Assembly (NCBI RefSeq): GCF_900232905.1
Contig: NZ_OCTQ01000003.1
Location: 248,001-312,000, forward strand
DNA: 64,000 bases
Origin: Miniphocaeibacter massiliensis
GTDB lineage: Bacteria > Bacillota > Clostridia > Tissierellales > Peptoniphilaceae
Direction: 5' to 3'
Shown: piece by piece, positions 1 through 7,351 of the stretch
Layout: each line of letters opens with the position of its first letter
How positions within the stretch are numbered: the stretch's first letter is position 1
Program-made: the position numbers and the translations under genes
The notes under the pieces: model-generated
Databases searched by the model: none
Told to the model about the DNA's origin: nothing
The model's input: only the letters and a program-made list of their open reading frames with translations

Positions 1-1
1 A

Positions 2-2041
2 GCTAGGAAAAAAACCTCCCAAGATATTATAAACTATTCAGATTTAGTAGTAGATGATTTTGTTGTTCATGAAAATCATGGAGTTGGACAATATAAAGGT
101 ATAGAACAAATTGAAGTACAAGGTATAAAAAAAGATTATATAGTTATTCAATATAGAGGACAAGATAAGTTATTTATACCAACAGATCAAATGAATTTAG
201 TTCAAAAATATATTGGTGGAGAAGTTGCAAAGCCTAAAATAAATAAATTAAGTGGAACAGAGTGGCAAAAAACTAAGTATAGAGCAAAAAAAGCTATAGA
301 AGAAATAGCCGAAGATCTTGTAGAACTTTACGCAAAAAGGTTAGAAGTTAAAGGATATAAATTTTCAAAAGATACAGAATGGCAAAAAGAATTTGAAGAC
401 TCTTTTATATATGAAGAAACTCCTAGTCAACTAAGGAGCATAGATGAGATAAAACAAGATATGGAGTCTGAAAAACCAATGGATAGACTACTTTGTGGAG
501 ATGTTGGATATGGAAAAACAGAAGTAGCAATTAGAGCGGCATTTAAGGCAATTATGGATGGAAAACAAGTAGCTTTTTTAGTTCCAACAACAATTTTAGC
601 TCAGCAACATTACAATACAATAGTAGAAAGATTTAAAGAATATCCTATAAAAGTAGAGATGCTATCTAGATTTAGAACTGCAAAAGAGCAAAATAAAATT
701 TTAAAAGATACATCTAAAGGATTAATAGACATTGTTGTAGGAACCCATAAAATACTTTCCAATAAATTAGAATTTAAAGATTTAGGACTTTTAATAGTAG
801 ATGAAGAACAGAGGTTTGGAGTTAAACACAAAGAGACACTTAAAAAGCTAAGTGAAAATATAGATGTACTAACTTTATCAGCAACACCTATACCTAGAAC
901 ACTTCAAATGGGACTTGTAGGAATAAGAGACATGTCACTATTAGAGGATCCTCCAGAAGAAAGATTTCCAATTAATACTTATGTAATAGAATATAATGAA
1001 CAAATAATAAGAGATGCCATAGAAAAGGAAATATCTAGAGGTGGACAAATATACTTTGTATACAATAGAATCGAGGATATAGATGATAGAAGAGAGGAAT
1101 TATTAAACTTAGTTCCAGATGCTAAAATTGCAATTGCCCATGGTAGAATGACGGAAAAAGAGTTAGAAAGTGTAATGTTAGATTTTACAGATGGAGAATA
1201 TGACATACTATTGTGTACTACAATAATTGAAACAGGACTTGATATTGCCAATGTAAATACTATGATAGTATATGGTGCAGATAGAATGGGACTTTCACAA
1301 TTGTATCAATTGAAAGGAAGAATAGGCAGAGGAGATAGAACATCTTTTGCATATTTTACTTATCAAGAAAATAAATCACTATCAGAAATATCAGAAAAAA
1401 GATTAATGGCAATAAAGGATTTTACAGAATTTGGTTCAGGTTTTAAAATAGCAATGAGAGACTTAGAACTAAGAGGTGCAGGAAATATACTTGGTGAAAG
1501 CCAAAGTGGATATATATCCTCTATAGGTTATGATTTATATGTTAAACTATTAGAAGAGACTCTTGGAGAAATTAAAGGAGAAACAAAAATCGTAAGAGAA
1601 TCTGAGATAGAAATAGATATAAAGTTGGACGGATACATACCTTCAAGTTATATAGATGACTCAAATGAAAAAATAGATATGTATAAAAAAATTGCAACAA
1701 TATCATCTGAAGAAGATTATGATGAAATAGTAGAAGAGTTAATTGATAGATTTGGAGATGTTCCTAAGATGGTTCAAAATATAATGGATATATCATTAAT
1801 GAAGTCATATGCTGCTAAAGTTGGATTTTCTAGAATATATGAGAAGGCAAGCTTTATAAATTTAGTTTATAGTGAGAAAAAAGAAGTAAACTTCAAAGAA
1901 CTAGAATATATGAGTGAAAACTATAAAGGTAAAATGAGTTTTGATTTATCAGATATACCTGTTATATCTGTTGAAATAAAGGAAAAGAATATAAAACCAA
2001 TAATTGATTTATTAAAAGTTATAAATACTTTTAATAAATAG
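2..2041 (+). CDS. mfd: Transcription-repair coupling factor Mfd, C-terminal part (5' end outside window)
   Basis: The reading frame is open from base 2, so the gene begins before the window; 679 codons are visible and no start is present. The first ~65 visible residues form the CarD/RID RNA-polymerase-binding domain (DDFVVHENHGVGQYKGI). A RecG-like SF2 translocase follows: Walker A GDVGYGKTE, DEEQRFG as the DExx box, SATPIPRTL, TTIIETGLDI and the QLKGRIGRGD motif VI. The C-terminal TRCF/D7 domain ends the protein. Mfd removes RNA polymerase stalled at lesions and recruits UvrA. A foldase lipoprotein follows 24 nt downstream, probably cotranscribed. The identification is secure; the missing N-terminal UvrB-like part cannot be assessed. 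Confidence 0.97.
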   Translation, partial: ARKKTSQDIINYSDLVVDDFVVHENHGVGQYKGIEQIEVQGIKKDYIVIQYRGQDKLFIPTDQMNLVQKYIGGEVAKPKINKLSGTEWQKTKYRAKKAIEEIAEDLVELYAKRLEVKGYKFSKDTEWQKEFEDSFIYEETPSQLRSIDEIKQDMESEKPMDRLLCGDVGYGKTEVAIRAAFKAIMDGKQVAFLVPTTILAQQHYNTIVERFKEYPIKVEMLSRFRTAKEQNKILKDTSKGLIDIVVGTHKILSNKLEFKDLGLLIVDEEQRFGVKHKETLKKLSENIDVLTLSATPIPRTLQMGLVGIRDMSLLEDPPEERFPINTYVIEYNEQIIRDAIEKEISRGGQIYFVYNRIEDIDDRREELLNLVPDAKIAIAHGRMTEKELESVMLDFTDGEYDILLCTTIIETGLDIANVNTMIVYGADRMGLSQLYQLKGRIGRGDRTSFAYFTYQENKSLSEISEKRLMAIKDFTEFGSGFKIAMRDLELRGAGNILGESQSGYISSIGYDLYVKLLEETLGEIKGETKIVRESEIEIDIKLDGYIPSSYIDDSNEKIDMYKKIATISSEEDYDEIVEELIDRFGDVPKMVQNIMDISLMKSYAAKVGFSRIYEKASFINLVYSEKKEVNFKELEYMSENYKGKMSFDLSDIPVISVEIKEKNIKPIIDLLKVINTFNK

Positions 2042-2065
2042 AATTGGTAAAATTAGGAGGAAATT

Positions 2066-3328
2066 TTGAAGAAAAAAATATTGAGAATACTGTCATTGGG
2101 AATTATACTTTCGTTTACTTTAACATCTTGTGGAAAACCAGATAATGTTATAGCCAAAGTAGGAAAAGAATATATTACAGCAGATGAAGTTAATGAAGGA
2201 TACAAGCAGAATATGGCACAAAATGGTATGGAAGAATTTGATGAATCTACAGAAGAGGGGGAAAAATATGCAAGCGAAGTTAGAGCTAATGCCCTAGAAG
2301 GAATAATTTATCAAAAGATTTTAATTGCTTTGGCAGAAGAGAGGAACATAGAAGTAAAACAAGATGAAATAGATGAGGCTTATAATGTTTCTATAGAAAA
2401 TGCTGGTGGTGAAGAGGAATTAAAAAAATACTTAGAAAATACTGGTAAAGACAGAGAAGAATTTGAAAAAGAAGCAAGGTCTGATTTGAAAAATAGGATA
2501 TGTATAACAAAAGTATATGAAGATATAGAAAAAGAATTAAAACCATCTGATAAAGAAGTAGAAAAGGAATTAAAAAAAGAAATAGAAAAAAATAAAGAAA
2601 AATATCTTCCAGTTTATAATGCAGATCATATATTATATTCATTCCAAGATGAAACAGGTGGCATGATAGAGGATAGTGCAGTTAAAGCTAAAATAAAAGA
2701 AGAAGCACAAAAGGGATTAGATGAAATTAACTCAGGAAAGCTAGAATTCCAAGCTAAATTTGACCAAGTAAATTCAGAAGCTACCAAAACAGTAGGAGAT
2801 ACAGCGTTAATGGGGCAAGAGTTAAATTATTTTGTTTATGGAGATATGGTTGAACCATTTAGCAAGGCTGTTTCAGAAATGAAAGCAGGAGAAATAGGCA
2901 AAGAATTAGTAGAAACAGAGTATGGATACCATATTATTAGGTTAAATTCTAAAGCTGAGAATATCGATGAAATAGATAAAGATTATAAAAATGATATAAA
3001 AACTAAAATAGAATCAACAATTTTAGATGATAAAGTTTCAGATTTTATGGATAAAGCTATAAAAGACATTGGAGTTGAGTATATTGATTCAAAAGGTAAT
3101 AAAATTGAGGATTCTGATGTTGACACAGAAACAAGTTCATCTAATGAAGGTTCAGCAATGCAAACAAAGGAATTTAAGAAGGCGTTAAAAGCTGTAGAAT
3201 CTTTTGACTATAGTAAGATGGATAAGGAAAAGAATAAAAAAGACACTAAAAAAGAGACAGAAGCTAAAAAAGAAACAGAAGTTAATTCTTCTGAAACAAA
3301 CAGCAAAGAAACTAATAATGCTGAATAA
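2066..3328 (+). CDS. PrsA/SurA-type peptidyl-prolyl isomerase lipoprotein
   Basis: This is a 420-residue exported foldase. It starts with TTG behind AGGAGG at 2055-2060. A basic N-terminus, hydrophobic stretch and lipobox (TLTSC, Cys at residue 22) mark a lipoprotein anchored outside the membrane. A SurA-type N-terminal domain (about 30-160) precedes a parvulin domain (about 180-310) with NADHILYSF and the ending ETEYGYHIIRL. The tail (about 350-420) is very rich in K, E, T and S and is probably disordered. Family members assist folding of secreted proteins. The 24-nt gap after mfd suggests one transcript. The Lys/Glu-rich tail is longer than usual for PrsA. Confidence 0.88.
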   Translation: MKKKILRILSLGIILSFTLTSCGKPDNVIAKVGKEYITADEVNEGYKQNMAQNGMEEFDESTEEGEKYASEVRANALEGIIYQKILIALAEERNIEVKQDEIDEAYNVSIENAGGEEELKKYLENTGKDREEFEKEARSDLKNRICITKVYEDIEKELKPSDKEVEKELKKEIEKNKEKYLPVYNADHILYSFQDETGGMIEDSAVKAKIKEEAQKGLDEINSGKLEFQAKFDQVNSEATKTVGDTALMGQELNYFVYGDMVEPFSKAVSEMKAGEIGKELVETEYGYHIIRLNSKAENIDEIDKDYKNDIKTKIESTILDDKVSDFMDKAIKDIGVEYIDSKGNKIEDSDVDTETSSSNEGSAMQTKEFKKALKAVESFDYSKMDKEKNKKDTKKETEAKKETEVNSSETNSKETNNAE

Positions 3329-3392
3329 TAGTTACTTTAAAAGATAAATTTGAAAAAGAATAAGAAATAATTAACAATATTTGAATAAAACC

Positions 3393-3448
3393 TTGAAACT
3401 TTGAGGTAAGTTAGATATAATCAATATCATGAATATTAGTAATATTCA
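3393..3448 (+). promoter_or_regulatory. hup promoter with downstream 8-3-8 palindrome
   Basis: TTGAAA (3393-3398) and TATAAT (3416-3421) are 17 bp apart, a good sigma-A promoter for the HU gene. The perfect inverted repeat TGAATATT-AGT-AATATTCA (3430-3448) sits at about +2 to +20, where a bound protein would block transcription. The operator role is inferred. Confidence 0.65.
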
Positions 3449-3479
3449 CTTAAACTTTAAATAAGGAGGAATTAATACA

Positions 3480-3758
3480 ATGAATAAATCAGAATTACTT
3501 AGCAAAATCGCTGAAAAAAGTAACCTTACAAAAGTTGAATCAGAAAGAGCATTAAACGCTTTTATTGAAACAGTTACTGAAACATTAGCTTCAGGAGATA
3601 AGGTTCAATTAGTAGGATTTGGTACTTTTGAGTCAAGAGCTAGAAAAGCTAGAGAAGGAAGAAACCCAAGAAATCCAGAAGAAAAAATAAAAATACCTGC
3701 TTCAAATGCACCTGTATTCAAAGCTGGTAAATCATTAAAAGAAGCAGTTAATAAATAA
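3480..3758 (+). CDS. hup: HU family DNA-binding protein
   Basis: This 92-residue histone-like protein starts with ATG behind AAGGAGG at 3464-3470. It has the HU/IHF fold, with helices at 3-40 and the beta-arm signature VGFGTFESRARKAREGRNP at about 45-65, containing the RNP...PA segment at the arm tip. HU bends and compacts DNA and supports replication and recombination. The gene stands alone with its own promoter and a rho-independent terminator. The leader palindrome at 3430-3448 suggests regulation at the promoter. Confidence 0.97.
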   Translation: MNKSELLSKIAEKSNLTKVESERALNAFIETVTETLASGDKVQLVGFGTFESRARKAREGRNPRNPEEKIKIPASNAPVFKAGKSLKEAVNK

Positions 3759-3777
3759 TTTTAAATAATTAATTAAA

Positions 3778-3804
3778 ACAAGTCGAAAATTCGACTTGTT
3801 TTTT
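3778..3804 (+). terminator. Rho-independent terminator of hup
   Basis: ACAAGTCGAA (3778-3787) pairs with TTCGACTTGT (3790-3799), followed by a T run. Confidence 0.9.
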
Positions 3805-3842
3805 ATTTAGTAATATAATTATTGTATAAAAAGGAGGTAATT

Positions 3843-4373
3843 ATGGAGTATAGGATGAAGATAGATAAATATGTAAAAGACAGATTCAAAATATATAAAA
3901 AGGATTCAGAAGAAGTAGTATATTTAGGTGAAAAAACTGGAAATGTTGCTTCCTACTTTGATTCATTTATTGGAGAAACTTATTCAAAAGGTGCAGAATT
4001 CATTTTCTATAATGATAATAGAGAAAAGCAATTTACAATAGAGAGAAATTTTTATGATAAAGATAAAAATTATAAAATAATAGGTAAAGATAAACAAATA
4101 GGAGAAATTAATTCTAGAGTTAATGGAGATTATATAGAGATAGATATAAGCTATAATAATGAGAAGTTACATATATCTTTAAATAGAGAAGAATACAAAC
4201 TTATAATACCAAGATTAGGTAAAATAGAGTCAAAGAAACAAGGATTTAGAAATTATGAGGAGTTGGAAATAATAGTCAAAAATGAAAGAGATAATTTACT
4301 TTTAATAGCGGTAGCAGTATATATATGGGATGTTTTTATGAAGAATAAGTTAGCATTCGTATTTAAAAAGTAG
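3843..4373 (+). CDS. Hypothetical protein, possibly LURP-one/tubby-like fold
   Basis: I chose ATG at 3843 because AAGGAGG lies at 3831-3837; the in-frame TTG at 3822 lies upstream of that site. The 176-residue product has no signal peptide. Its middle is an alternation of short beta-like strands (QFTIERNF, YKIIGKDKQIGEI, DYIEIDISYNNEKLHISL) and the end is a hydrophobic helix (LLLIAVAVYIWDVF). The pattern resembles the LURP-one-related/tubby-like C-terminal fold of small Firmicute proteins, but this is a shape impression, not a firm assignment. It is monocistronic, convergent with the Crp/Fnr gene. Confidence 0.7.
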   Translation: MEYRMKIDKYVKDRFKIYKKDSEEVVYLGEKTGNVASYFDSFIGETYSKGAEFIFYNDNREKQFTIERNFYDKDKNYKIIGKDKQIGEINSRVNGDYIEIDISYNNEKLHISLNREEYKLIIPRLGKIESKKQGFRNYEELEIIVKNERDNLLLIAVAVYIWDVFMKNKLAFVFKK

Positions 4374-4380
4374 GTAAATT

Positions 4381-4413
4381 AAAATAGGACTAACTTTTAG
4401 TTAGTCCTATTTT
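4381..4413. terminator. Bidirectional terminator
   Basis: AAAATAGGACTAAC (4381-4394) pairs with GTTAGTCCTATTTT (4400-4413). It serves the hypothetical gene on the left and the Crp/Fnr gene on the right, whose stop codon lies inside it. Confidence 0.88.
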
Positions 4414-5051
4414 AATATTTCAAAATTGTTTTTACTAAACTTAATAAAACCTTCTTTTTGAAGTTTTGAAAGCTCACGTGATAGTGAAGCACGATCAACT
4501 AGTAAAAAATCGGCCATTTCATTTCTGTTAAGTGGTACATTAAACTTATTGCTGTTATTTTTCTTTCTTTGTCCGTCTAGGTAAGTTAATATTTTTTCTC
4601 GTAAAGTCCTTCTAGAAACAGTACGAAGTCTTTCATTTAGATAAAGATTTTTCTTAGAAAGCAATTGTAATAGATTAAATATAAATTTCTTATTATAATC
4701 TTTTTTTAATACATCAAAATTTAACCAAATTACAGTTGAATTTTCTACTATAAAAGTAGAAGCTGGAGCTTTGGTGTTTTTTACTATAGCAACTGATTCA
4801 CCCAAAATATCACCAGATTCTAAATTTGCAACAATACTCCTCTGACCAAAGTAGTCGTCTCTTATAACTTGTATTTTTCCATTTAGAATAATACCTATTT
4901 CATTCAATAAATCTCCCTCATAAAATATATATTGATTTTTAATATAGTTTTTTATACTGTAATTCATATATATTAATGTATCTCTTATTTCACTATCAGT
5001 CATATTATTGAAAAGAGGATTGGTTTTTAATTTTAAAATTACATTGTTCAT
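4407..5051 (-). CDS. Crp/Fnr family transcriptional regulator
   Basis: The ATG at 5051 is preferred: AGGTG lies 6 nt upstream, and the GTG at 5060 overlaps that same ribosome binding site. The 214-residue protein has a cNMP-binding-like beta-roll (about 10-120, with EGD, GKIQVI and LESGDILGES) and a C-terminal Crp-type winged helix (about 150-214) with recognition helix LLVDRASLSRELSKL. There is no cysteine at all, so an FNR-type iron-sulfur sensor is excluded. It is divergent from the DUF1307 lipoprotein array and 2.3 kb from hcp. Crp/Fnr proteins of the HcpR type often control hcp, so control of hcp is a reasonable but unproven guess. Confidence 0.9.
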   Translation of the reverse strand: MNNVILKLKTNPLFNNMTDSEIRDTLIYMNYSIKNYIKNQYIFYEGDLLNEIGIILNGKIQVIRDDYFGQRSIVANLESGDILGESVAIVKNTKAPASTFIVENSTVIWLNFDVLKKDYNKKFIFNLLQLLSKKNLYLNERLRTVSRRTLREKILTYLDGQRKKNNSNKFNVPLNRNEMADFLLVDRASLSRELSKLQKEGFIKFSKNNFEILK

Positions 5052-5126
5052 TATTATCACCTAAATTAAGTATATTTTAGAATACTAAATAAGTAAAATT
5101 TTAATATTTAAATGGTAGAATATTTA

Positions 5127-5155
5127 TTGTATGAATATAATAAATATGTTAAAAT
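5127..5155 (+). promoter_or_regulatory. Candidate promoter of the lipoprotein array
   Basis: TTGTAT (5127-5132) and TAAAAT (5150-5155) are 17 bp apart, in the intergenic space shared with the divergent Crp/Fnr gene and 28 nt before the first lipoprotein start. Confidence 0.5.
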
Positions 5156-5182
5156 GACTTAGGCGAACAATTAGGAGGAAAA

Positions 5183-5722
5183 ATGAAAAGATTAAAAAAA
5201 TATAGTTTGTTAATAGTAGCGATGTTAGGTATCTTAATGATGACAGCATGCTCTAATGATAAAAAAGATGAAAAGAAAGATGAAACAAAACCAACAACAG
5301 AAGCAACAACAGAAGCAGCTTCTGAGTCTAAAACAGAGGAAATAACAGAAAGTGGAGAACTAGTTTATGAACTTAATAGTCCAGGAGTTTCTGGAAAAAT
5401 AACTATAGAGCATGACGAAAATGGAGTAGCTAAAAAGAGTGTTTCAGAAACAGTAGTTAATTACAAAGAAGCTGGAAAAACAAAGGCTGATTTTGAATCT
5501 CAAATGAATACTCAAACTAAGACATATGAAGGAATGCAAGGTGCAGAACATAAAGTAGATTATACAGAAGAAGGTATAACAGAATCAGTTATATTAAACT
5601 ATGAAGAAATGACAGGAGAAGTAAAAACTGCTTTATTTGGACCTATAATGGATGAAAATGGAAATATATTAGCGAATAAATTAGGTGAACAATTTGCTAT
5701 AGTAGGATATGTGAAAAAATAA
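5183..5722 (+). CDS. DUF1307 (YehR-like) lipoprotein, copy 1
   Basis: This 179-residue lipoprotein starts with ATG behind TTAGGAGG. It has a signal peptide with lipobox LMMTAC (Cys 23) and a Thr/Glu/Ala-rich linker (about 35-60). The DUF1307 domain (about 60-179) has the family pattern: ITIEHDENGVAKK, ETVVNYKEAG, then YEGMQGAEHKVDYTEEGITES. YehR-like proteins are exported and of unknown function. It is the first of four tandem relatives (5183-7256) and the only one with the long T/E linker. The terminator after it resembles that of copy 2, so duplication units included terminators. Confidence 0.88.
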   Translation: MKRLKKYSLLIVAMLGILMMTACSNDKKDEKKDETKPTTEATTEAASESKTEEITESGELVYELNSPGVSGKITIEHDENGVAKKSVSETVVNYKEAGKTKADFESQMNTQTKTYEGMQGAEHKVDYTEEGITESVILNYEEMTGEVKTALFGPIMDENGNILANKLGEQFAIVGYVKK

Positions 5723-5728
5723 TAATTA

Positions 5729-5765
5729 ATAAAAGATATGGTATAATTATCATATCTTTTATTAT
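5729..5765 (+). terminator. Terminator after lipoprotein copy 1
   Basis: ATAAAAGATATG (5729-5740) pairs with CATATCTTTTAT (5751-5762). The same stem core recurs after copy 2. Confidence 0.8.
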
Positions 5766-5807
5766 AATAATAGAGAAATATATACTTAAATAAAAAGGGA
5801 GAAGAAT

Positions 5808-6257
5808 ATGAAAAAAATAAAAAAGATTAGTTTAATAATGGTTGTAATGATGAGTTTATTGCTTTTATCAGCTTGTGGAAATAAAACTGTAGTTTATGAA
5901 GGTGAAGAAATGGGATTTAAGACTAAAGTGACTATAGAGTATGATAAAGATAAAAATGTACAAAAGGTGGTAAGGGAAGCAAAAATAAATTTTAAAGAAT
6001 TACCTGTATCTGAAGAAGAAATCGAACAATTGGCAAAGGAAAGTGAAGAAAATATTAAAGATGTAAAAGGTATAAATTTTAAGTATAATATTAAAGATTC
6101 TGAATCAACTATGACAGCAACATATAATATTAAAGATATGTCTAAAGAAGATAAGGAGACAAATCTTAGGGTAAAAGTAGACGATAAGGGAAATGTTAAA
6201 TTAGATGAATTGGAATCAGCTCAGGAAGATGAAGGTTTGGAAAAAAAGGATAAATAA
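5808..6257 (+). CDS. DUF1307 (YehR-like) lipoprotein, copy 2
   Basis: This 149-residue lipoprotein has ATG at 5808 behind GGGAGAAG. The lipobox is LLLSAC (Cys 23), and there is no linker as in copy 1. The domain reads KVTIEYDKDKNVQKVVREAK, INFKEL, then VKGINFKYNIKDSE, the DUF1307 layout of two beta-hairpins around a helix. The signal peptide is almost identical to copy 3 (KKISLIM...MMS), so copies 2 and 3 are the most recent duplicates. The ATG is followed by an A7 tract, the spot where copy 4 lost its frame. Function unknown. Confidence 0.87.
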   Translation: MKKIKKISLIMVVMMSLLLLSACGNKTVVYEGEEMGFKTKVTIEYDKDKNVQKVVREAKINFKELPVSEEEIEQLAKESEENIKDVKGINFKYNIKDSESTMTATYNIKDMSKEDKETNLRVKVDDKGNVKLDELESAQEDEGLEKKDK

Positions 6258-6263
6258 GAATAT

Positions 6264-6308
6264 AATAAATAAAAGATATGATATTAAATATCATATCTTT
6301 TATTTATT
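6264..6308 (+). terminator. Terminator after lipoprotein copy 2 (perfect 21-bp stem)
   Basis: A perfect 21-bp stem (6264-6284 with 6288-6308, 3-nt loop) contains AAAAGATATG/CATATCTTTT, the core seen in the terminator of copy 1. Confidence 0.85.
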
Positions 6309-6348
6309 AGTGAATATATTTTTATATATTAATTACGGAGAAAAATTT

Positions 6349-6798
6349 ATGAAAATAAAAAAGATTAGTTTAATAATGACTTTAATGATGAGTATAATGT
6401 TTTTATCGTCTTGCTCAAAAACGGAAACAGTAATTTACGAATCAAATGAAGCTGGACAAAAAATTACGATAATCATAGAGTATGATAAAGATAAGAATAT
6501 TAAGAAGACAGTATCAGAAATGGAATTAAATTTCGAAGAATATGGAACAGATAAAGAAACTATGGTTGAAGCCGATAAAAAACAGACTAAAGTGTATAAA
6601 AATATGGATGGTGCAGAATATGAGTCTAAAGTGACAGATAAAAAAATGACACAGAAAATAACAATAATTATAGATGATTTATCAGAAGAAATGAAAGAGA
6701 AGCAATTTAAAGATATGATGGATGATAAAGAGAATGTTAAATTGGATAAGTTTACACCAACTTTAGAAATGATAGGAATGGAAAAGAAAGAAAAGTAA
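6349..6798 (+). CDS. DUF1307 (YehR-like) lipoprotein, copy 3
   Basis: The true start is ATG 6349 (CGGAG at 6336-6340). The longer open frame back to 6205 only reads through the preceding gene end and its terminator. The 149-residue product has lipobox FLSSC (Cys 22). Its DUF1307 domain has IIIEYDKDKNIKKTVSEMEL, then KVYKNMDGAEYESKVTDKK, which is close to copy 1 in the second half. A decayed fourth copy follows 19 nt downstream with no terminator between, so it may be on the same transcript. Confidence 0.87.
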   Translation: MKIKKISLIMTLMMSIMFLSSCSKTETVIYESNEAGQKITIIIEYDKDKNIKKTVSEMELNFEEYGTDKETMVEADKKQTKVYKNMDGAEYESKVTDKKMTQKITIIIDDLSEEMKEKQFKDMMDDKENVKLDKFTPTLEMIGMEKKEK

Positions 6799-6817
6799 TA
6801 TATTAGGTGTTAAAAAT

Positions 6818-7256
6818 ATGAAAAAATAAAAAAGACTAGTATTATTTTTGTAATTATTAACTTGCTATTTATATCTTCTTGTTCGAAAACTGAACAGCAG
6901 TTTTTTAATCTCAAGAAGGAGGTACTACAATAATAATTACAGCTCAATATGATAAAGAAGAAAATATTAAGAAAATAATATCTGAAGTAAAAGTAAACTT
7001 TAAAGATTTAGGAATTGACAAGGATACTGTAAAAGAGGAAGAAATAAGGCTAGAAGAAACATTTAAAAAAGATAAAAATGTTAATTATAAATCTAAAATT
7101 ACAAATACTGACATGATATATTCATTGACATATGATTTAGATAAAATGTCAAAAGAAGATATAGAAGAAAATTTTGGAAACTGGTTAGATGATAGTGGCA
7201 ATTGTAAGTTGGAAAATTTAGAAAAAGATATTCAATATTTTAAGAGAAAGAAATAA
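6818..7256 (+). pseudogene. Decayed DUF1307 lipoprotein, copy 4
   Basis: ATG at 6818 is followed by six A residues where copy 2 has seven, giving ATG-AAA-AAA-TAA. In the shifted frame the signal peptide and lipobox return (NLLFISSC, SKTE). A second frameshift lies near 6915-6935, where stops appear. From there the domain is recognisable to the end: ITAQYDKEENIKKIISEVKV, NFKDLGIDKD, then MSKEDIEENF, and stop TAA at 7254. Two lesions make a non-functional relic most likely. Slippage at the first A tract alone could not restore the whole frame. Confidence 0.85.
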
Positions 7257-7277
7257 GTTTAACTTATTTCTTTTTTT
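7247..7277 (+). terminator. Terminator of the lipoprotein array
   Basis: AAAGAAATAAG (7247-7257) pairs with CTTATTTCTTT, then a T run up to 7277. It abuts the hcp upstream palindrome. Confidence 0.85.
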
Positions 7278-7291
7278 GTTGCATATGCAAC
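7278..7291. promoter_or_regulatory. Perfect 14-bp palindrome upstream of hcp, candidate operator
   Basis: GTTGCATATGCAAC is perfectly palindromic and lies 60 nt before the hcp start. It has the size and form of a Crp/Fnr half-site pair, and a Crp/Fnr gene lies 2.3 kb upstream. Binding is inferred. Confidence 0.45.
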
Positions 7292-7351
7292 TGAAATTGT
7301 AGGATATATATATTAAAATTTAGTTACAGTAAAATTAATAGGGGGTACAAA

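Noticed and set aside
6205-6348. Longer N-terminus for lipoprotein copy 3
   Set aside because: It would be translated from the terminator hairpin of copy 2 and place 48 residues before a clear lipoprotein signal peptide; ATG 6349 has its own ribosome binding site.
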